From contig NMRB01000169.1 of NCBI GenBank assembly GCA_002633025.1, positions 306,729 through 370,728 on the forward strand: DNA of 64,000 nt, in the 5' to 3' direction. The notes beneath the pieces were generated by a model. The model searched no databases, was not told the origin of the DNA, and saw nothing but the letters and a program-made list of their open reading frames with translations. How positions within the stretch are numbered: the stretch's first letter is position 1; each line of letters begins with the position of its first letter. The position numbers and the translations under genes are program-made. Below are positions 21,867 through 32,656 of this stretch, piece by piece. Origin of the DNA: Notospermus geniculatus (Eukaryota > Nemertea > Pilidiophora > Heteronemertea > Lineidae).

Positions 21867-22941
21867 GAGACACATAAACTGACGAGTCATAGCTGTATAC
21901 GTTTTTGGGATATTCTTATGCACCATGTAATGGGATATCGGTAATATCACCAACTCTCGGAAATTCCTCGTTCTTCAGAGGGCATGTTGATTCACAATGT
22001 TCGCCCGTAATGAAATCGCTCTGCTGCTGTCGAAGATTATCCTCTGCGCAATTCTACGGTGACTGACGTTACATTTCAGAGAGGAAATGGTCATTTGAAG
22101 TGACTTTGTATTAAAACGATCAGCACCTGAGCTTTCATATCTTGTGAGAAGCAGGCTAAGAACTGGGTCTACCTGGTGTTGGAAGGAAATTTGGTTGGTG
22201 CTTTGTACAAGATGACAGCATTCGCAACTATGGGTGTGACTGACGTTACAAAAAAATGGCCACAGGAAAATACATCAACTTTACTGCAACTTTGTCTTTT
22301 AACAGTGCAGGGCAAACATTGTTTTTATTCTAGGATGGAAGGTTACATGCAATGTTATTTTGTTGTTCCTTGCCATATTACAAATCAAAGGCATTATCAC
22401 AATAATTGCATATAATATTATGTGTGTGACTCACGTTACGTGACTGACGTTAAAAGAGCAAAAATAGTTTACATGAGCAGAATTTTTGGAGGTTTTGCTT
22501 TCAGCAAGCCAATATCTGCTTATGTCTCCTTGTCAATGTGGATAGTTGCATTACAAAACTGACACCGTGGAGGAAAATCGTTTTACCTGACTGGTTAAAA
22601 ATGAGGCAATTCACAAGAACATCAGAATTTGAGGAAAATGGAAAAAATACCTTGTTTGACTAGGTGAAGCTAGCATTCATCACATCATTGCAATGAAAAC
22701 TACTTTCGTTTTACATCGGTGCGTATTTGTGCTTTCAATATCAAACACTGTTCAAATACTCCCCAATTTATGAAAAAGCGCCTTGGAAAGTGAGCTTCTA
22801 CAACATGGAGTGGCCCCTCTGCATGTTATTGTGCAGAACAGGGTGGCAGGAGAAGCATGGTCAATTGAATTAAGAGTTCTACGTATATTACATCAGTGTA
22901 GAGGAATGCTAATACTCCATATGACCATGCCCTTTCCCCAG

Positions 22942-23263
22942 CCAAGTAGAGTATCACAATGTGGACCTGCGAAAATCCGACTGCAAGAGGAATTGCCAAG
23001 CTTCCCTGCATCTACGCATCTACAGTACCGGGGAAATCTCTCACGAAAAATATAAAGATGTTAACGTATCTAGCTTCGACAGGACTATATATGATATCAT
23101 GTCGAATACGCCGTCCAGTGTGACGTGTGCCTTCCTCTGTTTTGCCATTGACTCACTTGGGTTTATATTCTATCGTGATTCGGGGGTTTGTCTGTGTCAC
23201 GTCACGAGACCGAGATGTCGGAAGAAGAAGTACATGGTTCTTCAGAATGGCGTCAGGCACATG
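22942..23263 (+). CDS. Possible exon encoding a PAN/Apple-like Cys domain
   Basis: A pyrimidine-rich acceptor (CCCTTTCCCCAG, AG 22,940-22,941) opens a frame running to CACATG|gtgaga after 23,263. The translation has a Cys-rich opening (KSDCKRNC) and then SSVTCAFLCFAIDSLGFIFY followed by SGVCLCH, a spacing reminiscent of PAN/Apple modules of secreted or surface proteins. No partner exons were identified nearby, so the gene is incomplete or this is a relic. Domain identity is a pattern match, not a search result. Confidence 0.4.
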
Positions 23264-23791
23264 GTGAGAAAGGTTGGTAATGTTTTGGTATGCATTTCAT
23301 TCTCACTTTCGTGTTCATTTTCATTTTCATTTCCATTTTTACGGTTTTCATTCCACGGGGCTCGCCGTACGGGTCCCGGAGTGGATGGTGACAGGGGCTT
23401 TGGGAAGTCAATTTCTCTTGGAGAGCTGTTCATCGGCGTTTGATAACTGGCAAGTCAATCGTACTTGGCTTTTTTGTGCTTATGCTCTGCTGCAAGAATA
23501 ACAATGAATGTAACACTTCGTTTTCGATGGCAATTGGAATGAAGATGATAACCACTGTAGTATCTCAGACAGCGACAATGGTCAATCATCTTTTTTTCGG
23601 TTGTCCACGAACTCCACATTGTCGCCAGTTGATAGTACTCGAGATCAGAAAGAGAGGTGATTAAATTACTAACTTTCCTTGGTTTCTCTAAAAACGTTTG
23701 TTTCTGTAATATCTTTTTTGCATACAAACAAAAGAAATGGATAGGTATGTACTCAAATGGGGTTATCCACGGTATCCACGGCAAACCACGA

Positions 23792-23845
23792 GATAATAGG
23801 CGTGTGTTTGAACTTAAAGTACACAAACGCCACCTATTATTCATG
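23792..23845. repeat. Short hairpin (AATAGGCGTGTGTTTG / CAAACGCCACCTATT)
   Basis: An imperfect inverted repeat of about 18 bp with a short AT-rich loop. No gene nearby explains it; probably a minimal fold-back element. Confidence 0.45.
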
Positions 23846-24202
23846 ACGATTTAAGGTGTGATTGTCCGTGCTTGGAGAACCGCATCTCTCGTAGACCAGC
23901 TCCAGCTGTTCCCTCCAGGTGGCAGTAGTGCTCACCCAGGAGGGACCAGCCCCAGACGAAGTATTTTCGTAATCACATCCGGGTACCCGCGACCTGATCC
24001 TGGACATGCATACCCGGATGTAAATTTATACAGAGCTATGCGTTAAGTCAGAGCATCGATTCAGCTCCTATATTATGTCGCAGGAACGGTGACAAAAATA
24101 CAGAAAATTATTAAAATCTAAATAATATGTGTCATAAAGCTCGGTAAGACTAATTTGGGGGATTGATAATGCGGTACGCTAAGAAATCTTATGGCGCGTT
24201 TA

Positions 24203-25011
24203 CAATTTCCTCCGCCAGGTGACGCCTCCGCGATGCTCTGGCTTACACCTTTGCCACCAAGCACCCTCATCACCCTGCGCTTTAGCGCAGGTCGTATTTA
24301 TAACGCTTAAAATCACTTTAATTTTCGTCAAATTAACTTGATAACTTAAAACATGTCTATTTAAAAAAGAATTTTGATCAGAACCAATATATTTTGCAAT
24401 TTATCGTGTTCTAGATGGCGCACTAATTTTCCGTGCAAAGGCACTACATGGCGGCGTAAACCGCCCAGCAACCAATCAGAATGTTCCGATTTTGATTGAC
24501 GTAGCGTTAGTAAACAATAGCACGTGGGTTTGTTCTGTCAAATTCAAAATGGATGCCATGTCATGTGCATGGATGTACGGACGAGACGTGAAGGAAGCCG
24601 TTCACAAAGACAAAAAGAGACTATGAAAACAACTCATGGCCCCTCAGAACACGGCCAAAACAGGCTCTACACACATGTGAAGCAGGTAGGAGGCCTAGGC
24701 GGCAGGCCTAGGCCTAGTTGAAGCGGGTCACTGTCCAAGGTTAGCAAATCCTCTAATATTATAATTTCCCACCCCAACAATGTAAGCACAAAATTTTCTG
24801 ACGTGCACTTTGTCCACGAAGTGCGAATGTCGTGGAACAGGGCAAACAAAGCACTTTAAAGTGATTTTTTTCACGGGAATTGAGGGTTCCATGGACGCGG
24901 CCATCTTGGATGACGTCACTCGTTAATAGTTCCACGCTGCGGAATGATTTAGCTTGGGGGCAAAGGTGTAAGCCAGAGCATCCCGGAGGCGTCACCTGGC
25001 GGAGGAAATTG
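24203..25011. mobile_element. 809-bp TIR element with 9-bp TSD (MULE-like)
   Basis: The left end CAATTTCCTCCGCCAGGTGA and right end TCACCTGGCGGAGGAAATTG are perfect inverted repeats, and similarity continues for about 60 bp with small gaps. GCGCGTTTA is duplicated exactly at 24,194-24,202 and 25,012-25,020. Nine-bp duplications are typical of Mutator-like elements. Interior ORFs are short (minus-strand frames around 24,728-24,919) and unrecognised, so it is non-autonomous. Confidence 0.85.
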
Positions 25012-25494
25012 GCGCGTTTAATCGACGTCTGTGCGTGAGCGCCACCTGTGGTGAGATGTTGGAACCCTTAGCATAACCAAAATGGATGCGTCTGGGGCCA
25101 GACTCTGATCCAAGCGTAGGAAGCGGAGCGAGATCAGAGGCTGGCGGTGCGAGACTACATCTCTCGAGCAATGAGCCTCTATAGGTGTCGCCTGTGTTCT
25201 AAGTCACTAGTTAACCCCATTGACATTGTGTTTTTCAAAAAGGACCATTAATCTCATTTAGGAGCTCGGGGTTGTAGTGGTCAAAATCCCACTTACCAGT
25301 AAAAGGCATCTGCCGATCCAGAAATTGTTTTCCCTCCCCAGGACGAAAGCACATCCATCAGCCATGTCAGCAGATCAGCTGGGTGGCAAATATTACATGC
25401 AACAGCTAAGAAAGTTCGTACATTCTCTGCTAGGGGAGCTCGGTTTGATATAAGTGAGCAAGACGGAACAAAATTAGGACTCCGCACCCATCAC

Positions 25495-25780
25495 ATCTTC
25501 GATCATCGAAGGTTTACATCGCACATCACCCTTCGAGAAATTGTCCGGGCCTCGGAGAATCCGCTGCCTCTCGAAGAGGAGTCCAATCAGAACCGGTGTT
25601 GTAAAATTTGAATCGTGGTACAAATAGTGGTATCCGAACACCCGATATAAAGTGCAATATGATTGGTCGACCGGTAAAGTTGGCATCGTGCCAAGATACG
25701 CCGTGGACCGGTCTATTTCTCCAAGGGTGAGGTGCGATGTAACGCAGTGGTCAGCAGAACGGCCTTCGATTATCGAAGAT
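25495..25780. repeat. 286-bp inverted-repeat element
   Basis: ATCTTCGATCATCGAAGG at the left mirrors CCTTCGATTATCGAAGAT at the right, with further inverted similarity inside (TTACATCGCACATCACCCTT / AGGGTGAGGTGCGATGTAAC). No coding capacity; target duplication not clear. Confidence 0.65.
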
Positions 25781-26132
25781 GACCCATCATGCCGCCCATG
25801 TGCATGTGGTCATCCACACGCAGTGCCTAACCCGAATAGCCAAGGCCTCATTTGTGAGTACTGCTGTTATCCTGCAGACCATATTCCATAAGATTCCTTG
25901 TTTTCTAGGATTCCTGGAAATCTATATGACCGCCGTAGTCGCTCGCTCGAACCGCTGTTTATGGTTTTATTTCCGTTGTCAGCAGAGCCCGATTGCATAA
26001 AAGCCTACTAAGTTAGCAGGCTTATGCTGCTTTTATGCAATTGGCCGTGATTCCTAGCAACGGTGACTGGTGACATTACGTCGGTCCGCTTCCGCCGTCG
26101 ATTCATTCCGCTCTTTAGAAATAACCAGCTTA

Positions 26133-26348
26133 CACTGAAAAAAATCCTAATCATGCTGAGTACATTCGGGGTACTCATATTTAGTAGAAAGGTAGGCTAC
26201 TCATAGCGAGTAGAAAGGTACTCATAGCGAGTAGCAAGGAACTCCAAATGCAGCTCCTTGGCCCGATGAGTACCTTTCTACTCATCAAGGACAAAACGAC
26301 TGATGAGTAGTCCAAAGTACTCAACATGAGCAGGGATTTTTTTCAGTG
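26133..26348. mobile_element. 216-bp TA-flanked MITE
   Basis: CACTGAAAAAAATCC and GGATTTTTTTCAGTG are perfect inverted ends, bounded by TA on both sides (26,131-26,132 and 26,349-26,350). TA target is compatible with Tc1/mariner. The interior has repeats of ACTCATAGCGAGTAGAAAGG in both orientations. Confidence 0.75.
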
Positions 26349-26691
26349 TAATTTCCTTGGATAATTTGGCGGTCTTAATCATCGCGCTATCGAGTCAAGT
26401 ACAACAAGGCATCAGAGAAGCTGTGTCCCCCGCAGAGGTGCTTGGTTTGGAAGGGGGTGGCATGAAGGTTTATGTGGGAGCACTTGCGTTGATCATTGAT
26501 GAAATGCTTATGCGGAGCATAACCACGTGAGGTGGTGGTCACTGCCATGCAGATCGGTGTAGCTACACGGCGGTGTGTGCGTCTGCCATCGCTGGGCCTA
26601 TTTTATGCCAGCACTGTACATGTATGTTGGGTAGGCCTATGTACACAACGCGTATAAGAATGTTGTGCAACCAGAAAAGAAACCCGGTCGA

Positions 26692-27126
26692 CCCAGGACG
26701 AAAATCTGGTTCAGATTCTGTTCAGAATCTTTCACCGGATCCGAACCGGATTCCAACCGGAATCGATTCAGATTCCGACCCAAAATCTGACTCGGATATG
26801 GCCCCAGAATCTGGTTGGAATCTGGATAGGAATCTTGTTCAGTTTCTGAATGGAATCTTGGTAAGAATCCAGGCCAGATTCCGAATGGAATCTGAAGAAG
26901 AATCCAGGTGGGTTTCTGATTGGAATCTGGACCGGAATCCAGGTTAGTTTCTGATTAGATTCTGGACAATAATCCAGGTGGGTTTNTCCTATCCGGATTC
27001 CAACCAGATTCAGGGGCCATATCCGAGTCAGATTTTGGGTCGGAATCTGAATCGATCCCGGTTGGAATCCGGTTCGGATCCGGTGAAAGATTCTGAACAG
27101 AATCTGAACCAGATATTCGTCCTGGG
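26692..27126. repeat. Large palindrome with AATCTGG-type core repeats
   Basis: Arms of about 140 bp (CCCAGGACGAAAATCTGG... mirrored by CCAGATATTCGTCCTGGG) enclose a centre made of degenerate GAATCTGGAT/GAATCCAGGT units. The ORFs over it on both strands are translations of this simple repeat. One N at 26,986. A fold-back element is likely. Confidence 0.75.
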
Positions 27127-27514
27127 GAATGTCACCGAATTTTATCAAAAGTACACCAGTTGTAACTAGTAGAGGCACTATTCCAATCATTAAGATGTCA
27201 ATAAATAGTTTCCAGCCAAGATTTGCGCACTTCTCGTCACTGGTAACGTGTGAGTGAGTGAGTAAACAGGTAAAACAATGTGGAAAATGAGGTCAGACGA
27301 CTGCTTTACGGCAAATCGCGACATTGCAATTTGGTTGTCGTTCTGTATTCGTTGGAAGTATAGCAAAAACACTGGTAATGTTTTCATTTATTGTTCTGTT
27401 TACAGTTCAACTATTGTGGCAGAGATTATATTTAATTAAGGTGACATTCATAAGGTCACATAAATGACAACAAGCCGATTATACAGTCTGTCATGTCTGT
27501 GGTTTCATATATTA

Positions 27515-27804
27515 GGAAGGTTTATAAATCAAACGATAAACGTAAAGGTTAACGACTACACTGTATGTTATTTATGTACCAAAAATGCAATGTCAAATCG
27601 TGTTAATTTGTAGTATGAAAAATAGGTGTCTTCCCACCTCGCCCCTTCCCAATTCGCCCCCTAATGGTTATTGTTAGGGGTAGCTACCAGTATTTAATGG
27701 ATTTTACTGTTAGGGGGCGAAATGGGAAGGGGCGAAGTGGGAATAAACCTGAAAAATAACGTTGTGGTAAAATTTACGTTCATCGTTTGATTTGTAAACT
27801 TCCC
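27515..27804. mobile_element. TA-flanked MITE, copy A, carrying a nested insertion
   Basis: GGAAGGTTTATAAATCAAAC at the left pairs with GTTTGATTTGTAAACTTCCC at the right, TA on each side. A shorter sister copy without insertion is at 29,875-30,013; comparing them defines the inserted 27,625-27,749 segment. Confidence 0.75.
27625..27749. mobile_element. 125-bp nested MITE with 9-bp TSD
   Basis: TGAAAAATA is duplicated at 27,616-27,624 and 27,750-27,758. Ends GGTGTCTTCCCACCTCGCCC and GGGCGAAGTGGGAATAAACC are imperfect inverted repeats. It sits inside a TA-flanked MITE, so the order of events is clear. The 9-bp duplication suggests Mutator-type mobilisation. Confidence 0.8.
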
Positions 27805-27891
27805 TAGTGTGACCGTCGGACTGGAGTCACCCTACATTAATCATTTTTTCTTTTAGGATTAGGCAATGGATTTATTAAACCGTTATATACG

Positions 27892-28782
27892 ATGAGACTT
27901 CGTTTTATTCTCGAAGGCGCTTATTATGAAAGTGCTGGGTTTCATGGCGGAGTAGGTGTATTATTTGATAAAGATCAAGGTATTGTCCTAGGATTAAGAT
28001 ATAAATTAATCGGAAAACATTCATATCATTTAGAGAAGTTGTGTCGTAAGAAAATAAAGGGTAACATGGAAATGGCTCATTTCGTGAAATGTAACATAGA
28101 TGCATTACTTGTTTACTTTGACAGCGACATACAGTACTTGAATGTATACACAATTCAAGGTGACCATATGGGTACAGTTGGCCGAGTGTGTAAGTCACCA
28201 ACCAACAACTGTCGAAAACGTCGTCACAGAATAGGTTCTGCCATGTTCATAAACGTGGAAGAAAATTTCACTCGAGGGGTCTTGGTCGCATTGCGGTCCA
28301 ATTTTGTGGCTTTGTATAACTTTACCAAAATCAATTTAAGGATGGTACTACGATACCTAAGTACGGTAGTTTATCGTTCAGTACGTTACGTTTTTAACAC
28401 TTATCTGTCAAACGGAGACAGTTTTCTTGCAATCGCGACTGACACTTCAGGATATTTAAAAATGTATTGTTATCATTTACAGATTCAGAATCGAATTGTG
28501 AACAAAAAATTGCGGCTCAAATATTTGCAGCCACATTTTGTCTATGAATATTTGGGATATGATCCCATGATGCACCGCATTCTTGAGGAAGTGCATATTA
28601 AACGACACCATCATCGTAAAACAAGGACAGCATATATCCTAATGTCTTGTAGTTCGCGATCTCGGAGAAGAATTCGTCGCGTTGTCATAAGGGGGCATAA
28701 AGTAGCCCAGGATAAGCGTGACTACTTTATAAATGAATTTGGATACCTTTTCAGTATCGAGGATTCCGATATACGGGTTTAG
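27892..28782 (+). CDS. Unrecognised 296-codon ORF, possibly a terminal exon
   Basis: This is the longest single-frame ORF in the repeat-rich central third, which makes chance unlikely. The protein is basic and rich in Tyr, Arg and His, with alternating hydrophobic segments (SFLAIATDTSGYLKMYCYHL, TRGVLVALRSNFVALYNF) that look like beta strands. A basic tract (HHHRKTRTAY, SRSRRRIRRVVIRG) follows, then an acidic end (IEDSDIRV). No signal peptide or clear TM segment. A strong acceptor (ATTTTTTCTTTTAG) lies 34 bp upstream, and the frame stays open through it (LGNGFIKPLYTM), so it may be a 3' exon. I do not recognise a family; a WD-like beta propeller fragment is only a guess. No AATAAA was seen within 150 bp downstream. 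Confidence 0.5.
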   Translation: MRLRFILEGAYYESAGFHGGVGVLFDKDQGIVLGLRYKLIGKHSYHLEKLCRKKIKGNMEMAHFVKCNIDALLVYFDSDIQYLNVYTIQGDHMGTVGRVCKSPTNNCRKRRHRIGSAMFINVEENFTRGVLVALRSNFVALYNFTKINLRMVLRYLSTVVYRSVRYVFNTYLSNGDSFLAIATDTSGYLKMYCYHLQIQNRIVNKKLRLKYLQPHFVYEYLGYDPMMHRILEEVHIKRHHHRKTRTAYILMSCSSRSRRRIRRVVIRGHKVAQDKRDYFINEFGYLFSIEDSDIRV

Positions 28783-29071
28783 TTAAACGTCTTGTAACTG
28801 AAATATATGACGGTCAAAACATTTATCGTGGCTTCAGGTTCAATGCCTATTAGCAAGAATATATAAGTACCAAGAATGTATAACTAGTAGATATTTGCGT
28901 TAGTTCAGCGTCCGCATATAAAGGGCTGAGATCGCTTGCCAGCATCACTTTAAGCCGCTCTCACACGTGCGACAATTTGCGTGCGATTGTATTTTTCTAC
29001 GTCACACAAACAATCGCAGAAATTGTCGTAGATTTGTCGCAGACGTATTGCAGAATTGTCGTAAACTTAAC

Positions 29072-29586
29072 CAAGATACCAAGATTTAACCAAGATTTAT
29101 GTATTACACGCATTACACACATGTATTACACAAGATTTAACCAAGATTTATGTATTACACATGTCATATTTTAATTAAACCCTTTTCTTTCAGCTAAATC
29201 AGTTTCTCCTTAATTACATCCACTCTCTTTATTAGGTCCAGCAACCATCCGTGGGGCTTGGACACTTTTCTTTCCTTAGTTACATCCTTTGTGGTCATGT
29301 TGAGCAACCCTGCAGTTATTAAACCCTTTTCTTTCAGCTAAATTTGTTTCTCCTTAATTACATCCACTCATTAAATTAGGTCCAGCAACCATCCGTGGGG
29401 CTTGGACACTATTCTTTCCTTAATTGCTTACTCATCCTGTCTACACAGGTTATGTAGTTCTACATTCGGGTTTCAGCTCAGTCTTCTCTAGAGTTTCAGA
29501 TTGTAAAGTTCCACTTGAAAAAGACCCCGGTTGGGGTCGAAAATTCGTGAATTCTGGAGATTGACTTCTTGCTTATTATCATTATT
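29072..29586 (+). mobile_element. Retroelement-like insertion with 17-bp TSD and hammerhead-like 3' end
   Basis: ATTGTCGTAAACTTAAC occurs at 29,055-29,071 and 29,587-29,603; copy 2 of the host element has a single corresponding site. The insert ends in ATTATC/ATT microsatellite, and near its 3' end has a GACCCC-GGTT-GGGGTC stem followed by GAAA (29,523-29,543) with a degenerate CTTGAAA in place of CTGANGA. It contains a ~140-bp internal duplication (from about 29,179 and 29,319). Variable long TSDs fit target-primed retrotransposition; kinship to Penelope termini is inferred. Confidence 0.7.
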
Positions 29587-29874
29587 ATTGTCGTAAACTT
29601 AACGATAATCAGTGTTTTTTGGCGTTCACTTGCGGTTGTTTGCGACAATCTGCGATTATAGCTGCGACAATCTTGCGACAATACGGGTTTTCTGTCTGCA
29701 GCCTCTTCAGTCGACACCGATAATTTGGGGTTATCAACGATTTTTTGCGATATTGTGCGATATTTTTCGACAATCTGCGGTTGCTTTGCGATAAGTTGCG
29801 ACAAGGTTAATTTTTTTGAAGATTTCCAAAATTTCACGATTAAACGCGATTGCCTGCAATATTAGGGAGTTTAA

Positions 29875-30013
29875 GAAATCTAACGACAAACGTTAAGTTT
29901 ACGACAACGTTATTTTTTGTACCGGAAATGCAATGTATATTCTGGTGAATTCGCAGTATGAAAAATAACGTTGTCGTAAAGTTAACGTTTATCGTTTGAT
30001 TTCTTAAACTCCC
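29875..30013. mobile_element. 139-bp TA-flanked MITE, copy B
   Basis: Ends GGGAGTTTAAGAAATCTAAC and CGTTTGATTTCTTAAACTCCC-like are inverted, with TA on both sides. The corresponding region of the neighbouring repeat (about 30,447-30,480) lacks it, giving an empty site. Sister of 27,515-27,804. Confidence 0.75.
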
Positions 30014-30121
30014 TATTGTCGCAAGGTCTGCGATAGTTTGCGTTAATTTGCGACAGTAGACCTGCGATTGTCTATCGCAATTAAACGCAGGCCAACTGTC
30101 GCACGTGTAAGAGTGGCTTTA

Positions 30122-30567
30122 CGCAAACAATCGCAGAAATTATCGCAGATTTGTCGCGGACGTGTCGCAGACGTATCGGAGAATTGTCGTAAACGTAACG
30201 ATAATCAGCGTTTTTTTGGCGTTCACTTGCGGTTGTTTGCGACAATCTGCGATTATGGCTGCGACAATCTTGCGACAATACGGGTTTTCTGTCTGCAGCA
30301 TCTTCAGTCGACACCGATAATTTGGGGTTATAAACGATTGTCTTGCGACATTGTGCGATATTTTGCGAAAATCTGCAGTTGCTCTGCGATAAGTTGCGAC
30401 AAGGTCAAATTTTTGGAACATTTCCAAAATTTCACGATTATTCTCGATTGCCTACAAAATATTATCGCAAGGTCTGCGAGAGTTTGCGTTAAATTGCGAC
30501 AGTACACCTGCGATTGTCTATCGCAATTAAACACAGGCCAACTGTCGCACGTGTGAGAGCGGCTTTA
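30122..30567. mobile_element. GCGACAAT-rich element, copy 2
   Basis: Head-to-tail with copy 1 and close to it across its length, but lacks the first ~50 bp. It ends CGCACGTGTGAGAGCGGCTTT. Confidence 0.75.
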
Positions 30568-30779
30568 AAAATTAGAAAATTGTCGCAAGATTGTCGCAGC
30601 TCTTGTCGCAGATTGTCGCAAACAACCGCAAGTGAACGACAAAATAACGCTGATTGTCGTTAAGTTGACGACAATTCTGCGATACTTCTGCGACAAATCT
30701 GCGATCATTCCTAAGATTGTTTGCGTAACGTAAAAATACAATCGGAGGCCAATTGTCGCACGTGTGAGAGAGACTTTAG
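30568..30779. mobile_element. GCGACAAT-rich element, copy 3 (partial)
   Basis: A third piece of the family, ending CGCACGTGTGAGAGAGACTTT, with the interior reading mainly ATTGTCGC words, i.e. partly in the opposite orientation to copies 1 and 2. Confidence 0.65.
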
Positions 30780-31539
30780 ACAGGAGAAACAGGCTGGCGT
30801 AGATTCGACTAACTTCCACGGTAATGGTGCCCTCACTGATGTTAAAAACACGTCCACCTCAAGCTGCGAATCCAATGTCGCGATTTTGGCTTGAGACGGG
30901 GGGGGGGGGCAATCTCGTAAAATCTGCACGACGGAGGAGCCAACATTTAGGGTCGAACGGGGCAAACGAACTGAGGTACGCCTCCTGCACCAGTCAAATA
31001 AAGGACACGTCCCTATAGTTTGTTGCTGATTTCCTCAAGCATCAGTTGCTACAGCGCAGTTTCCGCCGGAAAACCGCTTTGAGAATTCTGTCCCACCCGT
31101 ACGAATATCTTTTTCACTTTAATGGGTAATTAAAAGGAATCAACCTTTTTATTGCTTGGTGGTCAATACTCATGAAGACCTAGCCCATGCATTGGTACAT
31201 AACTGGAGGACACGAACTTCTTCTGATTATGGCAGTAGCCACTTTATACATGTTATAGTGTCACGGGTGGGACATTTCCATTCGTTTGAATGTGGAACTT
31301 TCCCTGTAAGACTGAAAAACAACTCCAAGGCCAGGATACGTGGTTATCGTATGTTTGACCACTTAGTGCTTTGCACCAAACTACTGGCGTCAACAACGGA
31401 AAAGCGTTGGATGTGATGCAGGGGTGGGTTTTCTTAAAACTGATTTCGGAATATGTCACGGCTGGGACATGCTGGACAAGCAAAAGATATATCCATTCAT
31501 TTTGTTTGACTGAAATTTATTAAATAACTGAACAAATGA

Positions 31540-31700
31540 CAATAATACGAGAAGTCGCCTCCAAAATTTCACTTTCGACCCCAACCAGGGTCTTCCTCAG
31601 GCACTATAGTAAGAGTACAGAAAGGTAAAATTTGCGAAATTTTGGAGAGACAACTTCTCGTATTATATCATTTTGTGTGTCGTTCTTGGTGCTTTATTTT
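31540..31700 (-). mobile_element. Penelope-type terminal fragment, inverted pair with hammerhead-like core
   Basis: The stretch 31,540-31,568 (ATAATACGAGAAGTCGCCTC) is mirrored at 31,637-31,667. On the minus strand CTGAGGA (31,600-31,594), a GACCCT/GGGGTC stem with GGTT loop and GAAA (31,576-31,573) form a hammerhead-like core. It shares downstream sequence with 21.1 kb. Confidence 0.55.
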
Positions 31701-32039
31701 TTAACAAATGACAAAAAAGAAATGTACACGTCGACAAATTATCACAGGTCATCGCCAAATTTGACACAGAACAGAAGCTAAATGCTTGAGTACAAGCACA
31801 GGTCAACAATTTTTCCCAGCTAAAAAATAAATGCTAACAGAACACTTAGAGGTAGTCCAAGTTGGAAGATATGCCCTACGGAAGCTTTAAGTATGGGCCA
31901 ATTTTATTCAAACTTCACCATAATTGATGGTAATGCTTGTCTATGCACAAGAATATGTGAGGGGGAAATGTTCCGCACAGCAAAAAAGATGATTTTGTTG
32001 ACACTTTTTATGCATAGTATATAAAATTGTACATGTTGG

Positions 32040-32100
32040 GGTACCGGTTGGGGTCGAAAATTTGCTAAGATTCTGGAAATTGACTTCCTGTTTATCACCT
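32040..32100 (+). repeat. Truncated hammerhead-like/Penelope terminal fragment
   Basis: It keeps only the right half of the stem (ACCGGTTGGGGTCGAAAATTT) and the tail CTGGAAATTGACTTCCTG shared with 29.5 kb. The CTGANGA box is missing. Confidence 0.45.
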
Positions 32101-32119
32101 ATAAAGTATACATCAAGTA

Positions 32120-32656
32120 CAGTGAAACCCCTCTAAGTGGACCACGCGTGGGACCGGGTCAAAGTGGTCCACATAGAGGGTCCACATAAAGGGGGTTGGC
32201 ATTTTCGAAATATTGGAGTCCTACGGTGGCAATGTGAGAACTATACATGTAAATGGTCACACTAACAAGTTTAATTACCCCTTCGATGTGAATGAGTCAT
32301 TCAATGTTGATTAGCTTGACTGAGTTTTGTTTAGCTTACACCTAAGGTCTTAATTGTTTGTATGGGACCAACAAAAAGCCTTTGAAAACATGACACCAGG
32401 CTAAGGTGTGAAATCTAGCTTTTGCATGTGTTTGGTGTAACCATGGACCACGCGAATACCTAGATTTTGCATCTTCTGGTCCACATACAGGGGTCACCAT
32501 GCACTTTGGGACCCTACTTTTGGTGGTCCAGGTCGAGGTAGAGGGGTGGTCCACTTAGCTAAAGGAAAATGTGAAGGATTTATTTGGGACCGACAAAAAT
32601 CGATCCACATAGAGGGGTGGTCCACATATAGGGATGGTCCACTTGAGGGGTTTCAC
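32120..32656. mobile_element. ~537-bp TA-flanked MITE with GTGGTCCAC repeats
   Basis: CAGTGAAACCCCTCTAAGTG after TA at the left, and CACTTGAGGGGTTTCAC before TA at the right. GTGGTCCAC and ACATAGAGGG-type phrases recur near both ends as subterminal repeats. The CAGTG start and TA target suit Tc1/mariner/pogo. No transposase present. Confidence 0.75.

Larger units (their letters stand above)
28948..30121. mobile_element. GCGACAAT-rich TIR element, copy 1 (with two insertions)
   Basis: It starts CTTTAAGCCGCTCTCACACG and ends with the inverted CGCACGTGTAAGAGTGGCTTT. The interior is dominated by GCGACAAT/ATTGTCGC words. Against copy 2 (30,122-30,567) it carries a 515-bp insertion (29,072-29,586) and a 139-bp MITE (29,875-30,013). 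Confidence 0.75.

Noticed and set aside
26573-27190. ORFs of 124 and 140 codons on opposite strands
   Set aside because: They translate the GAATCTGG/GAATCCAGG palindrome; composition is repetitive and mirrored on both strands.
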